Virus record (IMG/VR): IMGVR_UViG_3300027985_001685
Coordinates: 1 to 64,000 of that record
Length of the DNA: 64,000 nucleotides
Strand: one strand, 5' to 3'
Source of the DNA: a virus
Each line of letters begins with the position of its first letter. Positions within the stretch are counted from its first letter, which is position 1. The translations under genes and the position numbers were made by a program. The notes beneath the pieces were generated by a model. It searched no databases, was not told the origin of the DNA, and saw only the letters and a list, made by a program, of their open reading frames with translations. Shown here piece after piece: positions 45,764-55,127 of this stretch.

Positions 45764-46369
45764 TTATTTTATTTTTCTAGCTATAAAAGAATAAGTTTCG
45801 TGAACAGGAACACCAGAGACATTTATTGTTTTCCCTTTTCCAATTATCTCAACGTCCTGAATCGTTTCTTTTACAGCACTATCTGCATTGTAACCATACC
45901 CTATTTTAATGTTAAATGGTATATGGTTAAAAAAGTTTTCATCACTCTGCACACTTGTCCCCTTAAGTGTATTATCAAACTTCTTAATTTGATTTTCTTT
46001 AAAGGCTTTTGGGTTTGTATATTTTAAAGCCTTGCTTAAATTTGTTCTATTATCATCACTAAAAGTTTCAGAATTTTTATTTGGGTCACTTGATTTATTT
46101 TTGCCTAAATTTAATGTGTTCCTACTTTTATAGATCTCAATAATAAGCCAGAGATAATTAGGTTCCCTGAAATTGATATCAAAAGATCCCTGAACTATGT
46201 GAGTTCCTTTTGCTAAAAAATCATAGTACTCTGACCCATACCCATATATAGGTGTTTTATTTGCTGACTCAGTATAGTCTATTCTATCTATATCATCAAC
46301 CCATATATCTCCTATATATAGAGAGACTTGTGATCCAGAGAAATATTCGCCATTAATCTCTACGCTCAT
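45764..46369 (-). CDS. Tail tube-fold protein, third paralogue
   Basis: The 201-residue product contains TPIYGYGSEYYDFLAKGTHI followed by VQGSFDINFREPNYLWLII. This aligns by eye with the motif of the major tube gene (AVYTMGKADPRAFSRGKR, then AIAGSLIFIVFDRHAL). A closing ETYSFIARKI matches the tube's QAYSFVARAL. It overlaps the preceding paralogue by one base. In T4-like tails, additional tube-fold proteins cap or initiate the tube at the baseplate, so an initiator or connector role is likely. The insert around residues 85-135 is poly-Lys/Asn rich and not shared with its paralogues. Confidence 0.75.
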   Translation of the reverse strand: MSVEINGEYFSGSQVSLYIGDIWVDDIDRIDYTESANKTPIYGYGSEYYDFLAKGTHIVQGSFDINFREPNYLWLIIEIYKSRNTLNLGKNKSSDPNKNSETFSDDNRTNLSKALKYTNPKAFKENQIKKFDNTLKGTSVQSDENFFNHIPFNIKIGYGYNADSAVKETIQDVEIIGKGKTINVSGVPVHETYSFIARKIK

Positions 46370-47322
46370 TAATACAATCCCCTTGAGTTTTGTAGGTATT
46401 TTTGTACTAAATTTTTATCTAATAGTTCGGTGCTAGCTTCAAGTCTACTTGCACGAGTAGTACTGTCGGTATACCTTGAACTTTTTTCCTTTACATTTTT
46501 AATGGACTTTGCTAGTCCTTCTAGCATTTCTGCTTGTGATGAAAACGTCCCTCCAATGTTTACCAAAGGAAGAACAGTCTCCGCATAATAGTTAACTGAG
46601 TTATATAAAACCGGTCTATCTACAGAGATCTCTTGTCCTTCGGTATTTATATCTACATTAATAACGTGCATCACTGAATATTGACCATACTCATTTGCGA
46701 ATACAAGGGCAAGGTTAAAAGGTTTTAACTGATCTAAATGAGACATCATTGCTTGAGCATGAGATGTAGCTTCTTTTGAAGAGCTTTTCATTGCAGCATC
46801 ATTCCCGAATAGTCGGATAAACTGAAATAGTTGTGATTCTTCTATTGTATTAAAGACCATAGATCCGGCGACAGTTCTCGCTCCCCTGGTATAGGCTTTT
46901 GAGTGAGATCTTCCAAGTGTTCTAACAGCATTTTTTTCCCTGAAAGAAGAGTAGCTAAAGGTATGTAAGTTTCCAAGATTGTAGACATTCTCTTGAAAGG
47001 ACTCTTTGTTTTTGTTTCCATCAATATCAGAAATGTAATCTGCTCCAGCCGAATATTCTCCTCTGCCAAGCGCAGACTGTTCTTGTGTAAGGAGGCCTGT
47101 TCCATCAGTTCCTATCGACGGAAAACCCCCTATACTTGATTCTGACTGGAGCCTCGTCTTGTTTATGATATTACCATATATATTAAGTGAACTTCTCAGC
47201 TCTTCTTGATCTTTTTTTCTTTGATCATTAAGTCTTTTTCTTGCATTATCTAAATTGTAATATGCATAGACAGATACATCGGTTCCTGAAAATGTAGTCA
47301 TTGGCATAGCTGGTACAGACAT
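46369..47322 (-). CDS. Tail tube-fold protein, second paralogue
   Basis: The 317-residue protein has AVRTLGRSHSKAYTRGARTV followed by AGSMVFNTIEESQLFQFI, the same pattern as the major tube protein, and NEYGQYSVMHVINVDINTEG matching the tube's NEYGAQSIMKIYGVEVLNEN. It is about 110 residues longer than the tube owing to an N-terminal Lys/Arg-rich segment (~residues 25-130) and a charged C-terminus. An AGGAG site lies 6 bases before the ATG. It could be the tube initiator or another baseplate/tube connector. It follows the tube terminator, so expression may be lower than that of the major tube. Confidence 0.8.
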   Translation of the reverse strand: MSVPAMPMTTFSGTDVSVYAYYNLDNARKRLNDQRKKDQEELRSSLNIYGNIINKTRLQSESSIGGFPSIGTDGTGLLTQEQSALGRGEYSAGADYISDIDGNKNKESFQENVYNLGNLHTFSYSSFREKNAVRTLGRSHSKAYTRGARTVAGSMVFNTIEESQLFQFIRLFGNDAAMKSSSKEATSHAQAMMSHLDQLKPFNLALVFANEYGQYSVMHVINVDINTEGQEISVDRPVLYNSVNYYAETVLPLVNIGGTFSSQAEMLEGLAKSIKNVKEKSSRYTDSTTRASRLEASTELLDKNLVQKYLQNSRGLY

Positions 47323-47344
47323 TTAAGCTCCTAAAAACAGAAAA

Positions 47345-47368
47345 GGAGAGAGGTTTTACCCTCTCTCC
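47345..47368 (-). terminator. Rho-independent terminator after the major tail tube gene
   Basis: On the minus strand a perfect 9-bp stem (arms 47360-47368 and 47345-47353) with a 6-base loop is followed by TTTTCTGTTTTT. It begins about 40 bases after the tube stop and lies just before the ribosome site of the next gene. Confidence 0.9.
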
Positions 47369-47408
47369 CAATAATAGTAATCTATTAAGCTTTTTATTGC
47401 AAGACTTA

Positions 47409-48023
47409 TTAGTTTTCTATACTTTGTTTGATCTCTTTAAGGCGATCAGAACTAGTAGCGTCATACTCCCATCCTGTTAAAGCTCTTGCTACAAAGCTAT
47501 ATGCTTGCTCAGTCACAAGATCATCGATAGAAACACCTGAATTTTCATTCAATACTTCTACACCATAGATCTTCATAATTGACTGTGCTCCATATTCGTT
47601 TGCAGCAGCAAGAACGATATCAAATGGAGGAATCTGATCAGCATACCATGGAGTCGATGTCACCTGATTAAAATCAGATGAAGCAGCATTAACTCCTACT
47701 GCAGCCTCAGAATCAAAAAGGCTGTCGGCACTTACACCACTTCTACTTCCAAGACCTGTCTCATCCTTGTCAGCAGAGAACATTGAATTTTTAAAACGAT
47801 CCAATAGAGCATGTCTATCAAAAACAATAAAAATCAATGACCCAGCAATCGCTCTTTTCCCTCTTGAGAAAGCGCGAGGATCAGCTTTACCCATTGTGTA
47901 AACAGCTGCTTTTTCTCTGTTTACAGCATAAGAGATAGCTTGAATCTCTCCAATAGGTTGACCTTGAAAAATAGGAGTAATATCTACACCACTGTAATTG
48001 TTATAACTTCTGTAGTTTGACAT
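47409..48023 (-). CDS. Major tail tube protein
   Basis: The 204-residue protein has an AGGAGG site and begins with a short beta strand followed by VDITPIFQGQPIGEIQAISY. The core AVYTMGKADPRAFSRGKR is very typical of tail tube proteins of large contractile-tail phages. A NEYGAQSIMKIYGVEVLNEN strand-turn and QAYSFVARALTG C-terminal strand follow. It lies directly downstream of the sheath gene and is followed by its own terminator, both usual for the most abundant tail protein. It would form the hexameric rings through which DNA passes. The assignment is strong from motif and synteny. Confidence 0.88.
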   Translation of the reverse strand: MSNYRSYNNYSGVDITPIFQGQPIGEIQAISYAVNREKAAVYTMGKADPRAFSRGKRAIAGSLIFIVFDRHALLDRFKNSMFSADKDETGLGSRSGVSADSLFDSEAAVGVNAASSDFNQVTSTPWYADQIPPFDIVLAAANEYGAQSIMKIYGVEVLNENSGVSIDDLVTEQAYSFVARALTGWEYDATSSDRLKEIKQSIEN

Positions 48024-48035
48024 GTAACCCTCCTA

Positions 48036-50090
48036 TTAAGCTGCCAAAGATGTGATAATTCTAACTTTTCTCATTTCGAGAGCAGGATAGAATACAAGTT
48101 CAACAAGAGTTTCACCCAAGATTGTTTGAGATCTAGTAGCAGATACTCTAACTTGAAAACGTTGAATTGTTCCGTCTTCTTGAAGAGCTGCCAGTTCTCT
48201 TTGGATACCTGTTTCCATTGAAGCTCTAGCTACAGCAGTGTTTGGTCCACCGATGTAAGGATTCGCTACAAGTCTTACAGCATCAACACAATCTTTAGTA
48301 ATTCTCTTAGTTGTTAAACGTTGATAGTCAGAGTCATTTTTAGCTGCTGTAGCAGCATCAGAAAACCTTAACACTCCGCCTTTTTCTTTAACACTAACAT
48401 ACTTATACTTAGACAAAAGATTAAGCTTAGTTTTGCTAATCTTAATTGGAGCTGAAACTCCAGTAAGCTCCTTATTAAGAGGAGAAATCTTACTTGGAAG
48501 AGTTGAAATAAAACCAGCATAATATGCTGCCATGCTAGCTGCATATCCATATCCAGTTGTATCAATTGGGTTATAGTAAGTCAAATAGAATTGAGCAATA
48601 CTTATATATTTACCAATATCAACTCTGTGTCCATTTCTGTCAGTAATAATGTTAGGGTCGGTTTCTAGATTTGCCCCTGATGGGATAAAACCAGAGTATG
48701 TTGCGAAGAATCCTGGCTCTTGGTTTACTTTACCAGCCAAGAACTTATTGCCAAGAAGACCTGAACCATTAACAATAATTTTTCCATCGCTATCAAGGGT
48801 TGGCTCTTTACCAATCCAAAATGCAATATCTTTTCTAGAACTAGAACGTGGAGGACGAACGCCAATTACACCATCCACTTCATTGTCATAAACTGAAAGC
48901 ACAAAGCAAAAATTAGCTAGCTGATAAGCAAAGTTAACTTCTTGAAAATCATCAGAGCTTAGTGCTGACCCATCAATTTTAGTGGTAGCAGAAGCTAAAC
49001 CAACTGATGGATAAATTTCAGCTTGACCATCAAGATTAATGTCCCAAAAATAGAAGAATTCGCCTTCATATTCTTCAACATAAACTTTACCTAAAGCATC
49101 ACCAGGTGTTCCAGCAATAGGATATCTTTGACCAGCAGGAATAGCTACGTCACTTGATAGAACAACAGAGTCACCATCAACAACGTTTTTGTCATCAAGA
49201 TATACATTTTGTGGAATAATTATATCAATATTTTCACTCTCAAGAGAACGATAGGCTTCATCAAGGGCTTCATAGAGCTCCATTCTTGAAGGATTTAGAC
49301 CATCAGAACCAGAACGAATAGATAATGGTTCAATAGTATAATTAACTTCAATGGCTTCACCATCATTTCCTAGTCCAGCATTAATAGCAAGAGTTCCGTC
49401 AACAAAAGTATATTCTGCTGAGTCAACTAATACGCTATTAATATAAACTGATACAATTGTTGCATTTTCATCAACAGCAACATCAGATCCATTTACATCA
49501 TCATAGAGACCACCATCTAGAACTTTTTCAAATACAAGAGCAGCTGCTTCTGTAAAGGAAACATATTCATCGATATCTTCTCCGCCTGTAAAGGATCCAG
49601 ATACTACAACACTACCAGTGTTCAAAACTTGACCACCAGGATTATTGTCGTAAACGATATTGTCATTAGAATCTTTTACAATTAGCTGTCCAATAGTTCC
49701 ACCTAAAGTTGCAGGTGAAGTATATTTGAGCAGATAATTGTCTCCAGCACTAGCGTCTTTTTCCGCTGTCTCAATGAAAGTAGGATTTAACTCTTGATCA
49801 TCAGTACCTACTCCATAAAGGATTGCAGATCTTGTATTGATACGATAGAGCATTGTGTTCGTACTTCCGCCAGCTTTAGCCTCATACATCCCTCTAATTA
49901 GAGTTCCAGACTTTCCAAAAGCTTGTTCACTTTCTTGGGCTCTTACAACAGGGATCATCTTTCCAGATGTGCCACTTTCAGATGTACCAAGAACAAGCGT
50001 AATTGGAGCAGATGTGGATTCGCTAATTTGAAGGCCACCGTCCTGAAGTTCACTTACAGACCCGGGGAGGTATTCAAATTTGTCTGACAT
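48036..50090 (-). CDS. Tail sheath protein
   Basis: The 684-residue protein begins with YLPGSVSELQDGGLQISES and an APITLVLGTSESG strand, typical of sheath N-termini, and has a 'GMYEAKAGGSTNTMLYRIN' segment early on. The C-terminal 130 residues have DAVRLVANPYIGGPNT, TGIQRELAALQEDGTI and ETLVELVFYPALEMRKVRI, the conserved sheath C-terminal domain. The middle ~350 residues hold large, variable insertions, as is usual. It contracts around the tube during infection. The AAGGAG site is strong, and the gene lies directly upstream of the tube gene. Confidence 0.9.
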   Translation of the reverse strand: MSDKFEYLPGSVSELQDGGLQISESTSAPITLVLGTSESGTSGKMIPVVRAQESEQAFGKSGTLIRGMYEAKAGGSTNTMLYRINTRSAILYGVGTDDQELNPTFIETAEKDASAGDNYLLKYTSPATLGGTIGQLIVKDSNDNIVYDNNPGGQVLNTGSVVVSGSFTGGEDIDEYVSFTEAAALVFEKVLDGGLYDDVNGSDVAVDENATIVSVYINSVLVDSAEYTFVDGTLAINAGLGNDGEAIEVNYTIEPLSIRSGSDGLNPSRMELYEALDEAYRSLESENIDIIIPQNVYLDDKNVVDGDSVVLSSDVAIPAGQRYPIAGTPGDALGKVYVEEYEGEFFYFWDINLDGQAEIYPSVGLASATTKIDGSALSSDDFQEVNFAYQLANFCFVLSVYDNEVDGVIGVRPPRSSSRKDIAFWIGKEPTLDSDGKIIVNGSGLLGNKFLAGKVNQEPGFFATYSGFIPSGANLETDPNIITDRNGHRVDIGKYISIAQFYLTYYNPIDTTGYGYAASMAAYYAGFISTLPSKISPLNKELTGVSAPIKISKTKLNLLSKYKYVSVKEKGGVLRFSDAATAAKNDSDYQRLTTKRITKDCVDAVRLVANPYIGGPNTAVARASMETGIQRELAALQEDGTIQRFQVRVSATRSQTILGETLVELVFYPALEMRKVRIITSLAA

Positions 50091-50100
50091 TTTTTACTCC

Positions 50101-50838
50101 TTATTTTGTTTGTTTAACGAGTCTGATTGCAATCTTATTAATAGCATACTCATCTACACTAGTAATTTTTTCTGTCCTAACATAGTAGTAATGAGGTCTG
50201 TTTTGATACATTTGGTGTCCAGCCCGAATTGAATCACCATATTCAAAACCATCAAAATAATAATGACTAAACCCTTTTAATGCAAAATAGAGTCTATTTT
50301 TAGTCATCAAATCTTCAAACCACCTACTAAGTTCTTCAGCTCGCTTATTGGTTTTAGCACAAACCCTAAAACAAATCATATTATCAAAAGCCTGGGAGTA
50401 GATAAGCTTAACTTGATTTGGGTTTTCTGCACTGTTTTTTATTATATTTTTTAATACTGGCTTTAACATCCTTCTCTCTTTAGAGAAGGGTGTATTCCCG
50501 CCAGCTGTTGATGCAGGGCCTCTTCTAGATATAGAATAAGCCACAACACCAGACATATCATACTGTTCATACTCAGAGTCTTGCATAATTTCTTCTTCAT
50601 TCCACATGGGGACAAATCCGATTTTATTTTCTGCATCCTCTTGATCTAGTTCAATTACTTCGCCAACACATTTTATAAAATCCTCAATATCTCCACAAGG
50701 GAATGTCTCATCTCTTGATGCAGCGACTTTAGATATTGACCTGACATCTTTTGACTGATTATATATTTCTGAAACTATAGCCTCTTTTGCCTCAAGTGCT
50801 TCTGCGGTTAAATTTTCATTATATTCAAATAAAGTCAT
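50101..50838 (-). CDS. Tail terminator/completion candidate
   Basis: The 245-residue protein is upstream of the sheath, where tail terminator or tail completion proteins are normally coded. It has an alpha/beta core including FSKERRMLKPVLKNIIKN, NQVKLIYSQAFDNMICFRV and RAEELSRWFEDLMTKNRLYF, with final strands HYYYVRTEKITSVDEYAINK. The helix-strand order (LIYSQAFDNMICFRVCAKTN preceding a Trp-Phe helix) fits tail-terminator-type folds, but no specific family signature is certain. The start overlaps the upstream stop by four bases (ATGA). The role is inferred from synteny. Confidence 0.55.
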   Translation of the reverse strand: MTLFEYNENLTAEALEAKEAIVSEIYNQSKDVRSISKVAASRDETFPCGDIEDFIKCVGEVIELDQEDAENKIGFVPMWNEEEIMQDSEYEQYDMSGVVAYSISRRGPASTAGGNTPFSKERRMLKPVLKNIIKNSAENPNQVKLIYSQAFDNMICFRVCAKTNKRAEELSRWFEDLMTKNRLYFALKGFSHYYFDGFEYGDSIRAGHQMYQNRPHYYYVRTEKITSVDEYAINKIAIRLVKQTK

Positions 50839-51431
50839 ATATTTTTGTTTCTTCTTGGTGTTGACGCAACTCTAATCCTATAATACTCTATTCGACCATG
50901 ACTGTCCAATCGATTCGTTGCAGCAGTACTAATATTGTAATATCCTGTTGCAGTAATAGGAGAAATAATATCTCCATCTTCTGTTAGTTCTATAAGAATT
51001 ATCTCATCTCTACTTTTAACCTCAAAACTAGAGTTATCTAGTAATTGCTCAGGTATTTCTTTTGATGCAATATAAACTATTCTGACATCTTTATCTTCTG
51101 AACCTATTTCTGAGTCTCTGAATCTTGGCCTATCATTATTGATTGAAGACTCCTCTCTTATGAAGCCTCTTACTAGATAGTCTTTGAATATTCTGCCCGT
51201 CCCTTCACAGATCTTACACTGGATGTCTATGTCTGGTTCTTTAGTGTAACTGTTTTTAACACAATCACAAACAATGTCTGACACCCTTCTGTATACAAAG
51301 TATTGAAAAACTAGATCTTCATCCATTAAGCCATAGAACTCATCACGTAAAGAAATTCCACCCGTAACATTTGTTCCACTTGAGTAGACGTTTATTTTAT
51401 TTTCGTTAATGTTATTCTCATAAATATTCAT
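50835..51431 (-). CDS. Neck/tail-completion protein with zinc-knuckle-like cysteines
   Basis: The protein has 198 residues. Cys55, Cys57, Cys72 and Cys75 form C-x-C-x14-C-x2-C in VCDCVKNS... and QCKICEGTGRIF; the CxxCxGxG part resembles DnaJ-type zinc motifs. Beta strands (DVRIVYIASKEI, DEIILIELTEDG, RIEYYRIRVAS) make up the second half. Its ATG overlaps the preceding stop (TAATG), and its end overlaps the next gene. A neck or head-tail joining role is likely from its place among three small genes before the sheath. The zinc site is predicted by spacing only. Confidence 0.6.
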   Translation of the reverse strand: MNIYENNINENKINVYSSGTNVTGGISLRDEFYGLMDEDLVFQYFVYRRVSDIVCDCVKNSYTKEPDIDIQCKICEGTGRIFKDYLVRGFIREESSINNDRPRFRDSEIGSEDKDVRIVYIASKEIPEQLLDNSSFEVKSRDEIILIELTEDGDIISPITATGYYNISTAATNRLDSHGRIEYYRIRVASTPRRNKNI

Positions 51432-52123
51432 TATCGTATTGGCCTTATATTTTCAGAATAGACTTTTCCCCATAGAACTGTCTTTCCAGTAACCCCTTTT
51501 GCAGATCTTTCAATAGTAAACCACTCTCTACCTTTTAATGGTTTGTTTACATCAAGTCTGCCCTTCTCTACTAGTCTTGATGCTTGTGGCAAGTATGGCA
51601 TATTCTCATTTGATTCTAATCCCAAACAATTTATAGCAGGGTCAGAGCACTTTCTAATTGCAAATTCATACTTAAATAGTTCACACTCAAGAGTTTCTAG
51701 TGTAGCTCCTACGCCGATATTTGATGAAGACGAGACCTCTCTTTCAATTGTAAAGTCACCGAGCTTCTTTAGTGTTCTTCCGGCCAAGCCCTTAAAGTCA
51801 TCACTGTTGTAAATAGCTGTAATTGCTGCCTTTAGTGACACCCACTCTCCAGCATACATTAGCCACTTACTTGATACTTCACATCTGTCTCCAATGCCAT
51901 CAGCAATTTGAGAATATTTTAGAATTAATTGATTAATTGCATCATCTGACACCTTGTCTATGTAGGATCCAGCTATTCCCCTCACTACTAGGGCGGAGGA
52001 ATACATGGGCGACATTTCTGTTGTAAAGTAGCTTTCTTTCGTCGACAAGAGCTCTGTTCCATCAGTGCTTTTAATTCCAGGAAGAACAGATATTCTTATA
52101 AGTTGATTAAGGGATAAGCTCAT
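51431..52123 (-). CDS. Head-tail adaptor/neck protein candidate
   Basis: I prefer the ATG at 52121-52123 (230 residues), which leaves a 17-base overlap with the upstream fibre gene and places an AAAGGA site about 11 bases upstream; a 13-residue-longer start at 52162 is possible. The sequence contains ESYFTTEMSPMYSSALVVRG followed by DKVSDDAINQLILKYSQIAD, a helical adaptor-like pattern seen in neck proteins of marine phages. Two Cys near 175-182 and a Trp/Gly-rich end follow. It begins the three-gene neck block just before the sheath. The assignment is from position and pattern. Confidence 0.6.
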   Translation of the reverse strand: MSLSLNQLIRISVLPGIKSTDGTELLSTKESYFTTEMSPMYSSALVVRGIAGSYIDKVSDDAINQLILKYSQIADGIGDRCEVSSKWLMYAGEWVSLKAAITAIYNSDDFKGLAGRTLKKLGDFTIEREVSSSSNIGVGATLETLECELFKYEFAIRKCSDPAINCLGLESNENMPYLPQASRLVEKGRLDVNKPLKGREWFTIERSAKGVTGKTVLWGKVYSENIRPIR

Positions 52124-55100
52124 TCTGATATCCATCCTTTGTGCTTGAAATATATTGACCATTATCTATGTCAACACTAAACATAGTCTCTAAATATGTA
52201 TCGTCATAATATAGTACGGTTCCAACCTTTAAAAGCTTCTCATACTTAGGTTTAACTCTTCTATTTGTTGATTCACCTTCAGATAGAGCATAAAACTCAT
52301 TTAAAAAGCTACTACTACCAAAATCATCCCAATTTTCAGTGATTGTTATGTTGGAGATTGTTGTTGTCAGAGCTATAGCTAGGTCAGACCTACCACCCTT
52401 ATACACAGTCAATTCAGAGGTTCCACCTAAAAGGGATCCTGTATTAGTTAAAAAAGCTGATGATGAAGAGACTACATAGGAATTAGCTACAACTCCTGGA
52501 AAAATTGCTTTAATAATAATGCAATCGCCATTACATTGAGCTAAGCATTTATGTCCTGCATCTGCAGTTGTTGCTCCATAATCTCTTGTTTCATTGATCT
52601 TTTTAGTTAAGTTCAAAATTGTAGAAAATAGTGATGGCCCAACTTCAAATTCAAGTCGACTTGATGGAGATACTGATGCGGTTAAAATAATGCCATTTAC
52701 AGTTACAGTGTCTCCTGCAGAAAGATTTGATGTTAAAACTACGGTTCTAGTTGCCCTCTCCCCAGAGATAAATGCTTTTGGAACAAAATTATCTGTTGAA
52801 GTTATGGCAGTAGAATCATTTATTGCTTTAATTATGTTATCTCTATGCTCGTCTGTTGTTGCTGGAGAAAGACTGTTTATTGTTCTTGTTATTGTAGTAC
52901 TATCTACCGTAAATGTAAGCAAGCCGCCTATAATACTACCTGTAGAATCAATGGAGATTAATGCTCTACCAATTGGAGCAACATATAGTGTTTCACCAGG
53001 GTTAAAGTTTGTATCTACCTCTACAGCTCCAATGGTTCCAGATACCTTACCATTCGATCTTATCCATCCAGCCTGATCATGTGCTATAGAAGGAGAATCA
53101 ACGACTCCATAGACCTTCATATAGGCTGCAGCCTCAGGAACGACAGGGTCTTCATCTATGTCGATAGCATAAAGATTAACAGGGTCAACATCTGAATAAA
53201 CAGACACTAACTCTTTATTCGATTTAATACCTACAGGGTACCCCGCAGATAGTGAGACTCCAATATTATTTGTTAACCACGATAGGTTTCCATTTATTCC
53301 TTCAGAAATATCTCCAAAGAGGCTTCCAGAATACCCTTGTGTAGTATCCAGTTTATCAGGAATAACATTTAGGTGTGTAGCGCTTGATACATTTGACCCA
53401 AGAAGAGAGGCTGTATTTCCAGATTCTCCAATAATAAAAGAGTCTGAGTTTAGTTCTAGTATTCCTGGAGCTGTTATTTCCAGATTTAGATCAGATATAA
53501 TAGACTGAATATCTCCAGCCAAAACAAGTGATTTATAAAAAGTAACATTATCTTGGTTAAAAGCTATTACAGCCTCATCGAGTGCATTATTTATTGTAAG
53601 ATTTTTTGTTTCATCTAGTACTAAGAATCCATCTGCTTGATTATTATACACACCTTGAAGAGTACTTCCAGATGGTGCTGATATTGTTAATGTCTGGCCA
53701 GACTGAACTATCTCAACTCCTACGCCAGGAGACACAAGAACATCACCCACAATCTTTGCTGATTCACCACTTTTCTGTATTGAGCTTACTGTCCCATGTG
53801 GATTAGCTGCAGACAAGTGATTGCTTACAGCGGCATGATCAGTTCCATCTCCAAGTCTATGATTTCTGTTCTCGGCTGACTCATACAAAAGTCCATATGA
53901 ACCTATTGTTACATCATTTGCGACAACATTACCTAGTCCATTAACAGAAAAAACTGTTACATTTGAAGAGTTTTTTATATCTACATACTTGGCAGATTCA
54001 CTTCCAACAGGGACATTGATGTCAACCTTTAAGTGTGAGCCATCTAGTGCACTGTGCTCTAGCTCTAAATAACCAAGTCTAGTTGCATTCTGTACTCCAA
54101 CACTATAAGACTCATTTATGGCTCCAAAAAGACTTTTTTTAGCTGTAGTTAAGACTTCACTTCCAGTTTGGGTTAGATTCGCTGACCCCCTGCTATCCTG
54201 AAAGTTAAGATCTCCACTAAGATTTTGAAGTCTAGGTGCACTAAGATAAGTTGCACTTTTTAGGTATCCATATGACTCAACGTTTCCTGTAGAGGAAATG
54301 CTTAAGTTGACTGCCGACCCTGGGCCGACTGTTAAGCTATCGACATCTAAAAAATCAATACACTCAATACCGCCATGAACTTGTATTGCTGGAACTGTAG
54401 TTGTCCCTGAACCATTGCGAACTATGAAGGGGCCTCTGGCGAGTGATGTTATTATTTCTACTGGTGCAGACTGGTCATAGATATCTTGAAAACTAACAGT
54501 AGACACAAGAGTATTCACCTCATTAATTGCTCCAACGATACTTTGAGATAGTGTGTTTAGGGTATAAGTACCAGTCTCTGATAAAGAGATATTTGCAACT
54601 AAATTGCCGTCTTTTAAAAATAGATCTCTTCCTGACTTTAATAGGGCATCTTTTGTCGACCCAGTTGTTCCAAATGTAAGATTTGTAGTCCCTGATGTTA
54701 TACCATTGTAGGCTACATCCATCTTAGCGGATCCACGATAGATGCTCATCGAAGTTGGGTTCATCTTAATGTTGCCACTACTGTCTAGTTCAAACTCACC
54801 ATTAGACCCAAATACAAGATTGTTTCCTGGTGTTACTGTTATTGATCTCCCATTTTCATAGGCTAGCTGAAGTGTTGTCGCTGTAACATTGTCTTCTAAA
54901 AGTTTTACTCTTTCAAAAAGACCATGGTCAACATCGATAAGACTTAGTGGTGAATAAATTGTTGCATTAAGAAGTAGGGCTTGAGTATCTGTTATTGCCT
55001 CTGCCAACTGATTTGGATCTTCTGCTAAGATATCATCTCCAGTGATTGAACCACTATCATTTGTTCTTAAAACCCATTCATCGGGTGTACCAGAATCTAT

Positions 55101-55124
55101 ATTCTTTATTCTAAATTGACTCAT
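52107..55124 (-). CDS. Large fibre protein of the head/neck region
   Basis: The 1005-residue protein has an AAGGAG site. It shows repeated beta segments such as TLQLAYENGRSITVTPGNNL and FELDSSGNIKMNP, typical of Gly/Ser-rich phage fibres built from stacked short strands. A SVGVQNATRLGYLELEHSAL helical stretch lies in the middle, and a globular domain at about 640-1005 has KVYGVVDSPSIAHDQAGWI and SAGDTVTVNGIIL. A short Cys pair (KCLAQCNGDC) lies near residue 850. It sits between capsid genes and neck genes, so it may be a head or collar fibre (whisker) rather than a baseplate fibre. This placement is inferred from gene order. Confidence 0.7.
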   Translation of the reverse strand: MSQFRIKNIDSGTPDEWVLRTNDSGSITGDDILAEDPNQLAEAITDTQALLLNATIYSPLSLIDVDHGLFERVKLLEDNVTATTLQLAYENGRSITVTPGNNLVFGSNGEFELDSSGNIKMNPTSMSIYRGSAKMDVAYNGITSGTTNLTFGTTGSTKDALLKSGRDLFLKDGNLVANISLSETGTYTLNTLSQSIVGAINEVNTLVSTVSFQDIYDQSAPVEIITSLARGPFIVRNGSGTTTVPAIQVHGGIECIDFLDVDSLTVGPGSAVNLSISSTGNVESYGYLKSATYLSAPRLQNLSGDLNFQDSRGSANLTQTGSEVLTTAKKSLFGAINESYSVGVQNATRLGYLELEHSALDGSHLKVDINVPVGSESAKYVDIKNSSNVTVFSVNGLGNVVANDVTIGSYGLLYESAENRNHRLGDGTDHAAVSNHLSAANPHGTVSSIQKSGESAKIVGDVLVSPGVGVEIVQSGQTLTISAPSGSTLQGVYNNQADGFLVLDETKNLTINNALDEAVIAFNQDNVTFYKSLVLAGDIQSIISDLNLEITAPGILELNSDSFIIGESGNTASLLGSNVSSATHLNVIPDKLDTTQGYSGSLFGDISEGINGNLSWLTNNIGVSLSAGYPVGIKSNKELVSVYSDVDPVNLYAIDIDEDPVVPEAAAYMKVYGVVDSPSIAHDQAGWIRSNGKVSGTIGAVEVDTNFNPGETLYVAPIGRALISIDSTGSIIGGLLTFTVDSTTITRTINSLSPATTDEHRDNIIKAINDSTAITSTDNFVPKAFISGERATRTVVLTSNLSAGDTVTVNGIILTASVSPSSRLEFEVGPSLFSTILNLTKKINETRDYGATTADAGHKCLAQCNGDCIIIKAIFPGVVANSYVVSSSSAFLTNTGSLLGGTSELTVYKGGRSDLAIALTTTISNITITENWDDFGSSSFLNEFYALSEGESTNRRVKPKYEKLLKVGTVLYYDDTYLETMFSVDIDNGQYISSTKDGYQNELIP

Positions 55125-55127
55125 CTA

